A program made the translations under genes and the position numbers. The notes under the pieces were generated by a model, which had not been told where the DNA came from, made no database searches, and saw only the letters and a program-made list of their open reading frames with translations. From Cristatella mucedo (lineage: Eukaryota; Bryozoa; Phylactolaemata; Cristatellidae), in the NCBI GenBank assembly GCA_009760855.2, contig WPIO01000130.1:668501-732500 (forward strand): 64,000 nt of DNA, read 5' to 3'. Shown here piece by piece: positions 50,900-62,100 of this stretch (within the stretch, counting starts at the first letter, position 1; every line of letters begins with the position of its first letter).

Positions 50900-51864
50900 T
50901 CAGGACGGCGTCGATGGATGCTGCCCTTTGCCGTCGGACGGTTCGCTGCCACCACCGCTGCTGCCGAGCACAGGCTTCGGCTTGAGCGGCGGCGGAGCGG
51001 CGCGGCCGCCCGCGGGTGGCTGCGCCGGGACGGCGCGACTGCCTGAGGCCGTTGGCTGCCGAGGCGCCGGCGACGGGGCCCCTGCGTGCACCGGCGACGG
51101 GGCCCCTGCGTGCACCGGCGACAGGGCCCCTGCACGCTCTACCGGGGAGTGCATCGGGGTCGGCTCTGCCGGCGGCACGCTCTTCTCCACCGAGGCTTGC
51201 GCGCAGCCTTCGGCAGCGACAGCCGAGGCAGGACTTCGACTGGTCCTTGCAGGCGGTTGGAACTGGCCGCCTGCTGCCGTGTCCACTGCTGAGCCGACGG
51301 CGTCCCCTTCTTCTGCGGCCGCAGTGGCCGAGGTCAGCTTGCCGACCACGTGGCGACATGCGGCCGCTGCGGAAGCTGACGTCGCAGCCGCATCGAGTTC
51401 GTTGCCAGGGCGGCCACCTTCTTCGGGCAGCGGTTTCGTCGCGATGGCAGAGGCTTCGACGGCGTGGCTGCTCGAGTGCCCAGCGGCCGCCTCAGCGGCT
51501 CGATGCTCGGGCAGGCCCGGCAGCGATGGCAGCGATGTCAGCGACAGCTTTCGCCCCTTCGGAGGAAGCACCGGCGGGGGCTGCTGCTGCCGATTCTCGG
51601 CTACCGTGAAGCGAAAGTGCGACGGCGGCAGCGTCGCCGACGAGTGCATCAGTTCGCAGCCCATTGCAGCAAGGTCTGCCGGCTGCTGGTGCTGCCTCGG
51701 GGCTGCGGTGGGCGGCTGCTGCTGCTGTGGTGACTGCTGCTGTTTCTGTAACGGGTGCCGCGGCGATGCGCTGCCGCAAGGCCAGCTTAGCTCGTCGGCG
51801 TCGCTCGCTCTCCCCCGGCAAGCATCTCGCGCTGGTTCCACAGGAACATGCACCAATGTGTGAG
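50900..51864 (-). CDS. Terminal DOCK exon: proline-rich SH3-binding tail
   Basis: A CTGCAG acceptor at 51865 leads into a long open frame ending at the stop at 50900-50902. The sequence is rich in Gln, Pro, Ala and Ser. It contains PPPVLPPKGRK, a fit to PxLPxK, the ligand class through which DOCK180 binds CRK SH3 domains, and PPPLKPKPVLG nearer the end. A 24-base repeat gives three copies of PVHAGAPS-like sequence. Position after DHR2, strand and SH3 motifs together support this as the end of the DOCK gene, although the exon chain from 57 kb is not closed. Confidence 0.65.
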
Positions 51865-52489
51865 CTGCAGGAAAATCCACTGAAACCATCATGAGCACCA
51901 CGGAGGAGGAGGAGAAGAAGGAGGAGGAGAAGGAGGAGGAGGAGAAGAAGGCTCGCAACTCGCGCCCCGTCGTTGGGCGGCACTGCAGATGCCTTTTTCC
52001 TAATGGTTATGTTGAAAAATTCTTTCTCATCCAGGTTGCTGCTTCTTCTAAACGAACCGGGGACGAGACAAAGACGCCTAAGGTGCTGCGATTTAACACC
52101 AACTACATTTTGCTTGTGTTTTCAGCATGCTTGCCCCCTCACCTCGGAGGCGACAGTGTTGCTGTCACAAAATCCATGTAGCCAGCCGGTCGAGAAACTT
52201 GCTGTGCCGGCTGCCTATGTGTCCTCGAGCCCTGTTGCAGCCAAACTCGCCGGCCTATGACCATTGCAGCCGTACCAGCCAACGTACTCTGAACTGGCAA
52301 CGTTGCAGCTAAGTGGACCAGTCCGTGACAGGGGCATTGCCCGACTTAAGCCTGCTTTACATGGCAAGTCTTGCTTCCTACCTACTCGATTCTTTGGTGT
52401 ATACTTCACCCACACGATAAGGCGGTCCAGGTCCAGACTTAGGGAAGACTTGGCGACGACTCCAACAGCCAAACCGGTTCTGGTGGCAC

Positions 52490-52650
52490 ACTAGGTAAGG
52501 CGGTTGCTTTTCACGACCTTGGGGCCGAGGTCGTGTTTTCGAATCCTGCGGTGGACGATCCTTTATAGCCTCTGCAAGTGGTTGATAGCCGTAAAGGCTC
52601 TTCTGCCGCTATATAAAAGAGGCTGTTTGATCAGCTAGTAACTTTTTTCT
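52490..52650 (+). mobile_element. SINE family 2
   Basis: It shares the GGCCGAGGTCGTG head, GATCCTTTATAGCC body, GCCGTAAAGGCTCTTCTGCC and GAGGCTGTTTGATCAGCTAG end. Confidence 0.65.
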
Positions 52651-53319
52651 ACTTTTTCAGCTAAGACTTAGCAAGTAACCAATCATAGATGCCATGCCGT
52701 TCAGGTCATGCTTACTGAATTGCCTTGAAAGGAGCAGCCGGGACCGGTGAACTCATCGATGAACTCATCGATGCGTTGCACAGGAGTCCCTGTTTATGAG
52801 ACACACTGAGCTCGGAGTTCAAAAATCAAGATTTTTTGAGGCAGCGACGAGCGATAAAGTCTATTGCGGGCAAGTTTCATTCTACTGGCAATTGCGCTAG
52901 CGATGCATGGCCGTTGAGAAATGCTGCAGCAACATCACATCAACACCCAGTGGGCGTAGCGAGGAGGAAGCAAGACTCGGAGAAAGACGACTGCTGTCTA
53001 AACCTCCTACAAAACGGGGAAGACCCAAGTAAGAAGATTCAAGTAGGTAGGAAGCAGGAAGGAAGCAAGACTCGCCGTCCAAACCAGGCTTTAATGGCGC
53101 AGTCCTGAGACTACCGGGTGGCAGCATGCCCTGAGGGGGGGCAGTGGCAGTGGCAGGCGGCCATCGATCGATAACGCCCAACCAAGGGCTGCGCGCCCGT
53201 GCCGACCAAGTGTGCCAACCGAGGTCGAGGCCTTGAGGCTGGCCACTTCGTATCGAGGCGCCGGCAGCCTTGACTTGTGAGGCCTGTCCACATGCTGTTT
53301 CGATTCCTTGCTGACACTC

Positions 53320-53450
53320 AAATCGTGCAAATGGCCGAGGGGCAGGGTGGCCAACGGCTGGCCGTGAGGACGGCACGCTGGAGAGGCTCGGCTTGGTGGG
53401 CATCATCGGGAGAGACGGGACCGGTGACAAGCTCGAAGGCGGGTCAGCCA
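53320..53450 (-). CDS. Possible additional DOCK tail exon (start undefined)
   Basis: A proline/serine-rich frame reads ADPPSSLSPVPSLPMMPTKP and later PRPFARFE, with a GT in the phase that would join the final tail exon at 51864. I could not find a convincing acceptor in the phase left by the exon ending at 53576, so the start given is only the edge of the plausible frame. Confidence 0.25.
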
Positions 53451-53575
53451 AAGATAGGCAAAACGCCGATCAAAAGTTGACCACTGCTACAGAGAGCCAG
53501 CCTGCTTGCTGCTTCGGCTGCTGCAGAGGCGCTTGCTGCCGAGATCCACAGCTGTCGAGTGCGAACCGCGCTCAC

Positions 53576-53832
53576 CAGGCTAAAGCCGCTGTCGGGAAGA
53601 ATGGTAGTCGTCGCCCTTTTATCTCTCTTGGGTGGCAAGTCGACCAGTGACGGCAGCAGCAGTCCAGCAGCGGCAGCAGACGCCGGAGCATCATCAAAGA
53701 CGGCGCCGTCACCGCTGGGCGCATCGGCGCTGGCGCCACGTGACAGGCAGCCTCGCTTTGTGGGCAACGCAACGCCCACACCAACGTGATCGCCGTTTTT
53801 CCGTGGCAACGGGGGTGCCGGCAGGTTGCCAC
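53576..53832 (-). CDS. Candidate DOCK proline-rich tail exon
   Basis: A CAG acceptor at 53833 opens an 85-codon exon with donor CTG|GTGAGC at 53576. It encodes several basic proline motifs: LPAPPLPRKNGD, VALPTKRG and LVDLPPKRDKRATT. These resemble SH3-binding ligands in DOCK-A/B tails. Its start phase does not fit directly after the candidate exon at 57388, so at least one more exon would lie between. It could instead belong to an alternative transcript. Confidence 0.5.
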
Positions 53833-54559
53833 CTGCAGCAGCAGCACCGCATTAGCTGTTTGAGAAGCCGCCCGCTGTCTAGTCACATGCTGCTAGCGAC
53901 TGCCGATCCTCTGCAGTGCAGCGCCGGCCTGCGCAATGCGTGTGCTACGTGCCGCCGTGCCACCCGCTACGGAAGGTCAGCGAATAAGCGCGCAGGACAA
54001 ACCTTTGTGTCGCTGGCTCTTATGAGGCAGCTACAAAATAAGTTCAGCCGCATGGAGGCGCAGCAGACATCGCTTGCTTTGCACCGAGCGTAGCAGCATA
54101 ATCAACGTCAGTATCAGCCGTTTCCACCGACAGCAGGAGACCGTTGCTGTCTTATGTACAGCACCTCACTTCATAAAGCCACATTAAAAGCCAGCCGTTC
54201 CCCACAGCCTACCCCACCCAATGCTCTTCATTTGATGCTTGCTCGCCATTACATTGCCTGATGATCTGCCCAGTGGCAGAGGGTTTCTCGTTATGCTAGA
54301 GTTACAGCATGCGCCGGCTGGCACGTCTGGTCGTTTGTTGCTCGAACAACCTCGTGACCTCGTGCATTTACGGATTGTTTGTTTGCGAATGCAATACATA
54401 AATACAGCAGCAGCATGCACGGTATCCTGGTTTCTCTTACGTGGCAATTTAAAAAAATGCCGACCTGCTTCTGATAAGAAATCCTGTTTAGGCCACAAGC
54501 AAAAGTAGCTCAAACGTGACACTTGAGCATCTGCTCCCTATCGTCGACCACTGCAGCCC

Positions 54560-54722
54560 CGGATATTCGCCCGGGAGGTAGGTTGCTTGCTCTATGCGAC
54601 CCAGGTCGTGGGTTCGAGTCCTTCAGTGGGCGATCCTTTATTGCCCACTGCAAGTGGCTGTGGTAGCCGTTAAGGCTCTTCTGCTGCTACACAAATAAGG
54701 CTGTTAAATCATTCAAGAAAAA
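54560..54722 (+). mobile_element. tRNA-headed SINE, family 2 (reference copy)
   Basis: The head contains the B-box-like GTCGTGGGTTCGAGTCC; the body reads GATCCTTTATTGCCCACTGC, then AGCCGTTAAGGCTCTTCTGC, ending near AAGGCTGTTAAATCA. It lies in the DOCK 3' region, antisense to it. Confidence 0.65.
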
Positions 54723-56109
54723 AAGTACACGCATATTTCAGCGCCAAGTGGAGACCACGCCCACACAACGGTAGCAGGACCAACGCTTGCCCGCTGCTCG
54801 CTTCTGTTAGTATGCTGTTCCTCACCGTCGATTTATCAGGGGATACCCGTAGGCTCTAGAAAAGGAGGTTCTTTACATAGACGTTCACAGATGGGAAAGA
54901 GCTGGCCTTTTCAATTTTGCAGTAATACATGTGGTTAAGAACAATGATTTATTTGCTGAAGTGTGTGCGCCGACCAAAGATGGCTACAGTGGCATTACTG
55001 GGGCACCGTTTATGTTCTTTCTCATCCACCATAGCAGGACAAAGGCACGATGGAGCACCTTGTGCTGTGTGCAGTGTGATGCAATGTTCAGTGACCGATA
55101 TGTCAATGTGATAATGCAAGCATGAACCAATCACCGGTGAGATTTGAAGCTGGAAATTTCCCAACGTGAGTGACCTGGCCATCTCATTGAAGCTTGCAGC
55201 AAGTAAGAGAAGGAGAGAGGCATGGGACAGATAGAGCAAAACAGAAAGAGATGAGAGAGAAGAGAGAGGAGAGAAAGCTGAGGAGAACAGTGACTATATA
55301 TTTTAATGGTAACAACTTTTGCACAGCACCCTAAGACAACCAAGGGGTTTGTAACTAGCTCCAAAAGAAATCATTAGCGTAGAGTTAATGATATACAAGG
55401 TATCAAGCTTAGATGATCAGCAACATGCAAGTATCATGGTTAGACGAGCATGCAAATACACACGTGAAGATGCTCATGGCAAGCAGGGCCCCTGGTTAGT
55501 AGCATTCACAGAGTCAAGCAGAAGCAGGATGTACGCAAAGCAAGCAGAAAAAAGGCCAGTTAAATGGGGCACGGAAAGCAGAGCAGGAAAACAGAAGACA
55601 AAAGAACCAATGATGTTTTGGAGAAAGATGTTCTAGCAGGTTCTCTAAGCACATCACAGTGGCAGCATGTCATCATAGCCGTCGCACAGAATCTCGGCAA
55701 AACATAGTAACAATAATTACCACGTCGTAATCTTTCTTAGGGTGTTCTTGCTTCCCAAGTTCACTGTCAGAGCTGCAAGGTTACATACAGTACTTAAGCA
55801 GTCAAGACGACAGCACCTGCCACTAGCTGCTGATAAGCATCACGTCTGCTGGGCTCTCATCTAATTGATGGTATTATACACCCCGAGATTCCCTCCTATC
55901 CTAGGGGTGTGCCATCTTGGTGAGGTGCAACTGCCAGGGCATGCACGGTTTGCTGCTGCTTCCAGCCACTTCAAGAAGCCTGGTCCTCGAATATAGCACA
56001 AGCAGGACTGCCAATTCACGAGCTTTGTTGAAGATACACAAATTATGCTAAGTATTTTTTAGTCCCTAGTAGTGCTTCTTCAGACCACAATGCAATCACA
56101 TTCAACTGT

Positions 56110-56300
56110 ATGTATGCATGTATGCATGTATACATGTATATTCATCTGTAGTGCCAAAAAGACAAAATGAGTGTTCCACAGGAGAATTTTCTATAGCGCA
56201 CCCAAAGCCTACACTGCTTACGGTGTGCATGTGCAGGTAGCCGACAGACATAATCTCACTCAACAAAGTTAAGAAGCAGCATATACTCAGGTGCAAAAAA
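56110..56300 (-). mobile_element. LINE family A, 3' end remnant
   Basis: The minus strand shows the SVGYLHMHT...GCAIENSP remnant equivalent to SVGYRMRTE...ECAIQNSP of the 41.1-kb copy. It is bordered by an ATGT-type microsatellite, as other family-A 3' ends are. Confidence 0.65.
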
Positions 56301-57387
56301 TCTTGCAGTATGGCTGCTGCTACTGAGGCTGTAAATTCGTTCGAGTAATAAGGTTTACTACAAAGACAGACATACTAGAATCATGCGAAACACGTAAAAA
56401 TATATATAGGCAGCATAAATAAAAACACATGCTGCTGATATGTGTGTGTTTAGTGTGACGGTGTCCAGCCACGATTCTTATTACCCCCCTTGTCTGGCCA
56501 GGCATAGAGGCTACAAGCTTCTGCATTGTCTCAGCTGATGAAGCACATTTCACTGAGCCTGAGTTGCACTTTAAAGGTCGGCTACTGGTGTGGGCCAAGC
56601 ACATTGCCTTAGCTTCCTGTCGTTATGAAGCCATATTCGCTCTACGAGGTTCAAATCACGCAAGTGGCTAGGTCACACACATGTACACGCACAGCACACA
56701 CACACACACACACACATACATAAGAAACTTCTGGGCACGCCTTCTCCTGTCATGAAAGCAGGCGCTGACCATGTCTTTGCCATGGTTTGGCTGTCAAAGG
56801 ATACAGGCCATAGAGGAATGAAAGCAAATTGAGACTTAACTTATGCACAACAGATTAGACACAGCGTTCCTAATAACGAGCTCAGCTTACAGATATCGAA
56901 TGTCTGCTATTTATCGTGGTTCTATCAGTGAATGGATTCTGACAGTCAGTCACTTAAAACCAGGCACGGCAGATTTGGGTGCATTTAGCTAAGTGGTGTC
57001 AGCTATGTCAGATTTTGAGCAAAGAACTAGAGCAGTGCTGCTAATCTGTAAATTTCTAACGGTTTGCAGCTGCTGTGTCCGGGTGACTCTAGCTACCAAA
57101 CTAACTAGCCCTACAACCATCTAAAGAATAAAGAACGGCGAGATTATGGGAGAGAACACGAGACAAATTTATCAGGGATTCGTTACTTCTTTCGATCTAA
57201 CCATGCAAGTGTCTTGAGGTATCTGGTCAACTACTGGGCATGATGCAGGCCCAATCAGGACGATACGAGCAGGACGGAGGCATGGCAGTTTGGCGTTCCT
57301 TGATACCGCAAGGCATTCCCTTGGCTGCTGGCTTTGCCGCATGTGTGGGTACGTTCAGTGGACTCGCATGCCGGCGAGAATACCAAC

Positions 57388-57491
57388 CTGCTGTAGCCCG
57401 AGGAGCCTCGTGAGCTAGGGCCATCGCTAACTGATGCATCCAGAATTGTTGACTGCAGACCATCGATAAGCAGAGCATCGTACTCCAGCTC
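57388..57491 (-). CDS. Candidate DOCK C-terminal exon (Ser-rich)
   Basis: After a strong polypyrimidine-CAG acceptor at 57492 an open frame reads ELEYDALLIDGLQSTILDAS followed by VSDGPSSRGSSGYS, ending at AG|GTTGGT. The SDGPSSRGSSG stretch recalls the serine-rich, SRPGSDG-like segment after DHR2 in DOCK1. The phase matches the candidate exon at 58870-59052. The match is short and low in complexity, so this stays tentative. Confidence 0.45.
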
Positions 57492-57724
57492 CTGAAAAAA
57501 ATCACATAGCCACGTGCAACACTGTGCAAACGCCACGAAAAATGTGTGGTAGTGAAGGACAGCATCACTGAAGGGCAGCCGCTAGCAACCATTTCAAGCT
57601 GCTGCCACTGCAGCAGCGCTTCCTGCTGATGGCTGCCACAGCCACTACACCAGCCCGCCGGTGACCCGATCCACAACAGCACAGCAGGGATAGCAGCTTA
57701 AGCCATGCTCACAGAAACTCAAGT

Positions 57725-58020
57725 CCTAGCTGCAATGTAATGCATCTCCGTCTGTAATTCCACAAAGTCATAAAGACCACGTGGGTGTTACGCAGAAGAG
57801 TTTTGTATAGCGCACTCACAGCCTAAGCGGCTTTTGGTACGCATTCGGTGGCCAACAGACTTTGTCACATGCAACAAAGAGAAAGTGGGAAGCATTGCAG
57901 AGTCAGGAGAGCAGCTGAGGTAGTGAGTAGCATAGAAGTAGCAGCTCAGGACTGCTAAAAAGGATGTACCATAGTCAGCAGTAGGAGAGTAGTTGGAGAG
58001 TAGTAGAGTAGTTGCAGAGT
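57725..58020 (-). mobile_element. LINE family A, 3' end fragment
   Basis: The minus strand carries NYSPTADYGTSFLAVLSCYF and the tail found in the 41.1-kb LINE. It is truncated at the 5' end, where an AGAGTAGT-rich short repeat begins. Confidence 0.8.
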
Positions 58021-58416
58021 AGGAGAGTAGTTGTCGTTGCGTGGATGTCTTGTCTAAATCTAGAGGCAACCGCATATCCGCTCTATACTCCAGGGTCACC
58101 GCGACATTTGTTTCATCTGTGTGCCCTATGCAAATGCAGCACAAGGATCGGCTATCGGACGGCTGCATGTCTCCACGACAGTAAACTTTGCTTCACTTTC
58201 TATTGCAAGGTATATGACTGGACAGGCAGGTGCTTTTGCAACGAAGGTGGTATGCGATCCCCCACCACCTCCATTCTTGCTAGGTATCCTAGCTGAGCTG
58301 CCGATCCGAGCATTCTTACCGTCATTCTCCTGTGCACTGTTCCTGGTTCATAAGCAGCTCCCACAGACTTACTTGACAGAGAGACATTTCATTCACACGC
58401 GAAGGCATATGAGACT

Positions 58417-58417
<1 letters not shown>

Positions 58418-58501
<84 letters not shown>
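58418..58501. repeat. (GA)n microsatellite
   Basis: About 84 bases of GA lie between candidate DOCK tail exons. Confidence 0.98.
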
Positions 58502-58504
<3 letters not shown>

Positions 58505-58869
58505 AAGGTAGAAAGTGTGTGTGGGTGCATGTGCATGTAAGTGCTTAAGAGTGCACGTAACTGTGCAAATGCACGTGCATGAGGGCGCGCATGCATGTGT
58601 GCACACATGCACGCATGCATGAGAAGGGGATGAGAGGGTGGGGGAGAAAGAAGGGGGAGGGGAGAGAGAAGAGCAGAACAGAGAAGGAGGAGCACCGACG
58701 AGCAGAAGGAAGAGCGCTACCTAAAGGCTTTGCTGACTGCACACAGCTCATCGAACAAGCAGCATCAGCATGAGCAGGAGCGATGGAGCATGCAGCCCAT
58801 TGCAGCTAGGGGGAGCAACGACCAGTTGCCTCAGTTGCACCATCAGCTTCAGTTGCCTGCCATACATAC

Positions 58870-59052
58870 CTTTAGCCAGCTGCAGTTCCTCCCACGGCGG
58901 CCAGCCGTGGCAGCTGCAGCACCACCACCAGCTGCTGCTGCTGCTGAGCCAGGCGCTGGCTGTGGACCACCAGCGGCTGCTGCTGCTGTCGCTGCTGCAG
59001 CGATCACCGGGTAGGAGCCGCCTGCTTCACCGACGTTCTCGTCGGCAACGTC
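58870..59052 (-). CDS. Candidate DOCK linker exon (Ala/Gly-rich)
   Basis: From an acceptor CAG at 59053 to a good donor (AAG|GTATGT) at 58870 there is an open 61-codon exon in the phase required by the preceding DOCK exon. It encodes an alanine/glycine-rich linker ending RRGRNCSWLK. DOCK proteins have a poorly conserved linker here, so similarity cannot confirm it; frame and splice motifs are the only support. Another frame through the same DNA is glutamine/leucine-rich but reaches a stop. Confidence 0.35.
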
Positions 59053-59197
59053 CTGCGCAACACGGACGTCCAGGGTACAGGGTTTCGGCGCGCTTTTAGC
59101 ACTACCCAGCAGCCTCGGCAGCAGCGCTGCCGCCGAGGCAGAGGATGAGGCGAAGCAGTAACCGACGCAAGCAAGCCAGCAAGGCAAAGCAGCTCAC

Positions 59198-62100
59198 GAT
59201 TCTTGCCGACGCTTTCATGCTGTGTCCCATCTGCCTGAACTTATCCAGCAAGTTGGAGTGGTAGGGTCTCATGGTTTCTGTCACGAGGCTACCGTGCAGC
59301 GCCATCCCCTTGCTCAGTATTCTCAGCTGAAGCGAAGGGCACGTGCGCTGGGTGCGAATGACGGCAGCGCGGTGCCGAGGGCGAGCGACCCCTTTGCCCC
59401 GAACGCAGCTGCAAGCGGCGCTCTTTTGAGGTGTGCCCATTTCTCTCTATCTCGCCGTGCATCGGATTCCCGCGGGCGAGCGGCAGCCGACGATGCTTTG
59501 GCGCCGCCGCTCGTTAGCTCGAACGATGCCGAAAAGGAAAGCTACTCCCAATGTCAAGCAGTAGAGTATCAGCACCCTGCGTATTGAATCAAATGTAAAG
59601 GGTCGCACCCTTGACCCTGACAGTAGAGGGAATCACCAGCTAATGTTGGCTGATAAAAGGCCTTATAGACGACTTTTCAATAAATCAATTCTATCTGACT
59701 ATGGTCAAGATTCACCGAACTTGACAATATCCGTGCTGTATTTTGCCAAATATGGTAAACCCGTGTCTGTCATGCTCCGAGCATTAGTCAGCAAGGCAGG
59801 TGGTCGAAAAGCTGCCGGCATCCTACAGGTGCAACCACAGCAGACAGCTGAAATCTCAGCCCAGCTTGGACGAGATATCGCATCACCGACACGGGGCCGT
59901 TTCTCGGGTGCTGTCGCATACCGAGAAGCTCGGCAGCGTGACGATCCGCTTGCCCCTCCGTACCTTAAACAAGTGTGGCCACGTGGCTACGTGCACACGA
60001 CCTCACGCGCTCCCGACCAAGCTCGATCTGCGCAGGCACCGAGCCAGTTCCGCACAGCGAGCAAGCAAGAGCTAGCTGCGCTAAGCTGTGCAGAGCATTC
60101 AGAGCTCGATGCACTTAAACGCCCCAATTGCCCCTGTCCCTCAGTGCGTGTGCGACAAAGAACCCCCAGAGGGTCTTTCTCCCCTGCAGCTCGTTGCATG
60201 CCCTGAGCATCCTGCGTGCGTTCAGCGCCCGGGAGAAACTGGCACGACTGCGTGACCACGCCCCCTATAAGCTATGCGCCGCAGCACTGTCAGCAGTACC
60301 AGCGAGGAGCGACTGGGCGCTGTAGTACCCACATAATAAATTAATAAATAAATCCTAGTTGATTCAACAGCCTCTTTTTGCATAGCGACAGAAGAGCCTT
60401 TATGGCTATCGCCACCGCTTGCAGTGGCAATAAAGAATTGCCCACAGCAGGAATCGAGCCCACGACCCCGGGGCCGAGGTCGTGAAAGCAACCGCCTTAC
60501 CTAGTGTGCCATCACGGCTCGCAGCCTCGTATCTGCAGCAGCTGCAGCAGGAGGCGACTGCTGCATAACCGCGCACTGCCTACCTGCTCAGCGAAGAGCG
60601 CCTTTAGCTCGCTCACAAACTTGCCGTGCGTCGGGTTCTCGCTGACGTAGTCGGCGGCGAAGAACGCCTGCCAAACGGCGCGCAGAGTACTAGCAGTTGC
60701 CGCGCCGAGCTCGGAGGGGGCGCGCAAGTAGCGCCCAGCGCTTGGCCCGCTTTACCCGAAGCAACACGCGGAGCACGGCAACGAAGGCCGGTCGAACGAG
60801 CACACCGCCGAGGTGCGGAGGCTGGTGGCCGAGGTGCGGAGGCTGGTGGCCAAGGTGTGGAGGCTGGTGGCCGAGGTGTGGAGGCTGGTGGCCGAGGTGC
60901 GGAGGCTGGTGGCCTTGCTTACCTCCTGATACTTGGCGATGCCGCCGTTCACGGCAGCGTCGATCACTCCGCCGAGCTGACGGCTCAGCGGCTGCACATT
61001 GGCGAGCTTGCTGGCGTTGGCAATGTCTTGCACGGTGCGCTCGACGTCGGCATTCTTCTTCTGCACGGCATCGATGGCCACCTGTATGGGGCTGAGCTCC
61101 TCGGTCGAGATCGACGTGACCTCGGACCACCGCAACACCCAGGGCAGCGGCTGAGCAGTGACGAACGTCTGCCGGCTCACACAGAGCGACTGCAACGAGG
61201 CAGCGGAGGCTGGTCGGTGCGCTGTCCTTAATCAGCGCAAAGGTTAAAGCACAGTGAGGCCAAGGGCCGAAAGCAGGCAGGCAGGGAGGCAGGCAGGTTG
61301 GCAAGAAACAGTCAACCGAGTATGAGTATCAGCCGAGCAAGGCAATCAATCAAGCAACAATCGAGCGAGCAGCAAACGAACGAGCAACAGCGAAGCTAGC
61401 AACAGCAAAGCTAGCAACAGTGAAGTGAGCAACAGCGAAGCTAGCAACAGCGAAGCGAGCAACAGCAAAGCTAGCCATAGCAAAGCTAGCAACAGCAAAG
61501 CTAGCAACAGCAAAGTGGGCAACAGCACAGCTAGCAACAGCAAAGCTAGCAACAGCAAAGCTAGCAACAGCAAAGCTAGCAACAGCAAAGCTAGCAACAG
61601 CAAAGCTAGCAACAGCAAAGCGACCAACAGTCGAGTAAGCAACAGTCAAGTGAGCAACAATAAACCAAGCGACAGCAAGTGGGGGGGGGCGATAGCCGGC
61701 TACCAGCTACCAGCCCTCGACAAGCGAGGGAGCAAGCAGGCAGGCGGGCGGGCAGGCGGGCAGGCCGCGGGAGCATGGCAAGTGCTGGCGGTGCAGTAAG
61801 CAGTGGTTACCCTAAACTCGTTCTTTTCGTCTTTTCGGTTGTCCTTGTGATATGCCGTGTCGTACTGAAAACGCTCCACCGTGCTACGCCGCTGGTACTC
61901 AGCGAGTCGCTCGTTGACGGTCGATACAGCATCCGGAAACACAGGCTGCTTGCAGTGCAACGGCTGCACCGGGCTCAGCTGTATGTCTGGAAAAACGAAG
62001 AAATATGTCGAGGCAAATAAGAAAATACACAGATTGAAACATATGTTCGGGCAGGAAGAATCGGGAAGGCAGCAGGGACGTCTTCATCAACTGAAGGCAG

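Larger units (their letters stand above)
53833..57387 (-). other. DOCK tail intronic region
   Basis: Phase arguments require at least one undetected DOCK exon here. Apart from the SINE-2 copy at 54.56 kb and the LINE remnant at 56.1 kb, I found no convincing exon. Confidence 0.4.

Noticed and set aside
50745-51863. 372-codon plus-strand frame
   Set aside because: It is the complement of the proline-rich DOCK tail; the minus frame has SH3 ligand motifs, a splice acceptor and the correct strand relative to the DHR2 exons.
61346-61799. LLALLLLALL and SNSKASNSKA repeat proteins
   Set aside because: They are translations of the 15-bp minisatellite in a DOCK intron, which stays open in several frames on both strands.
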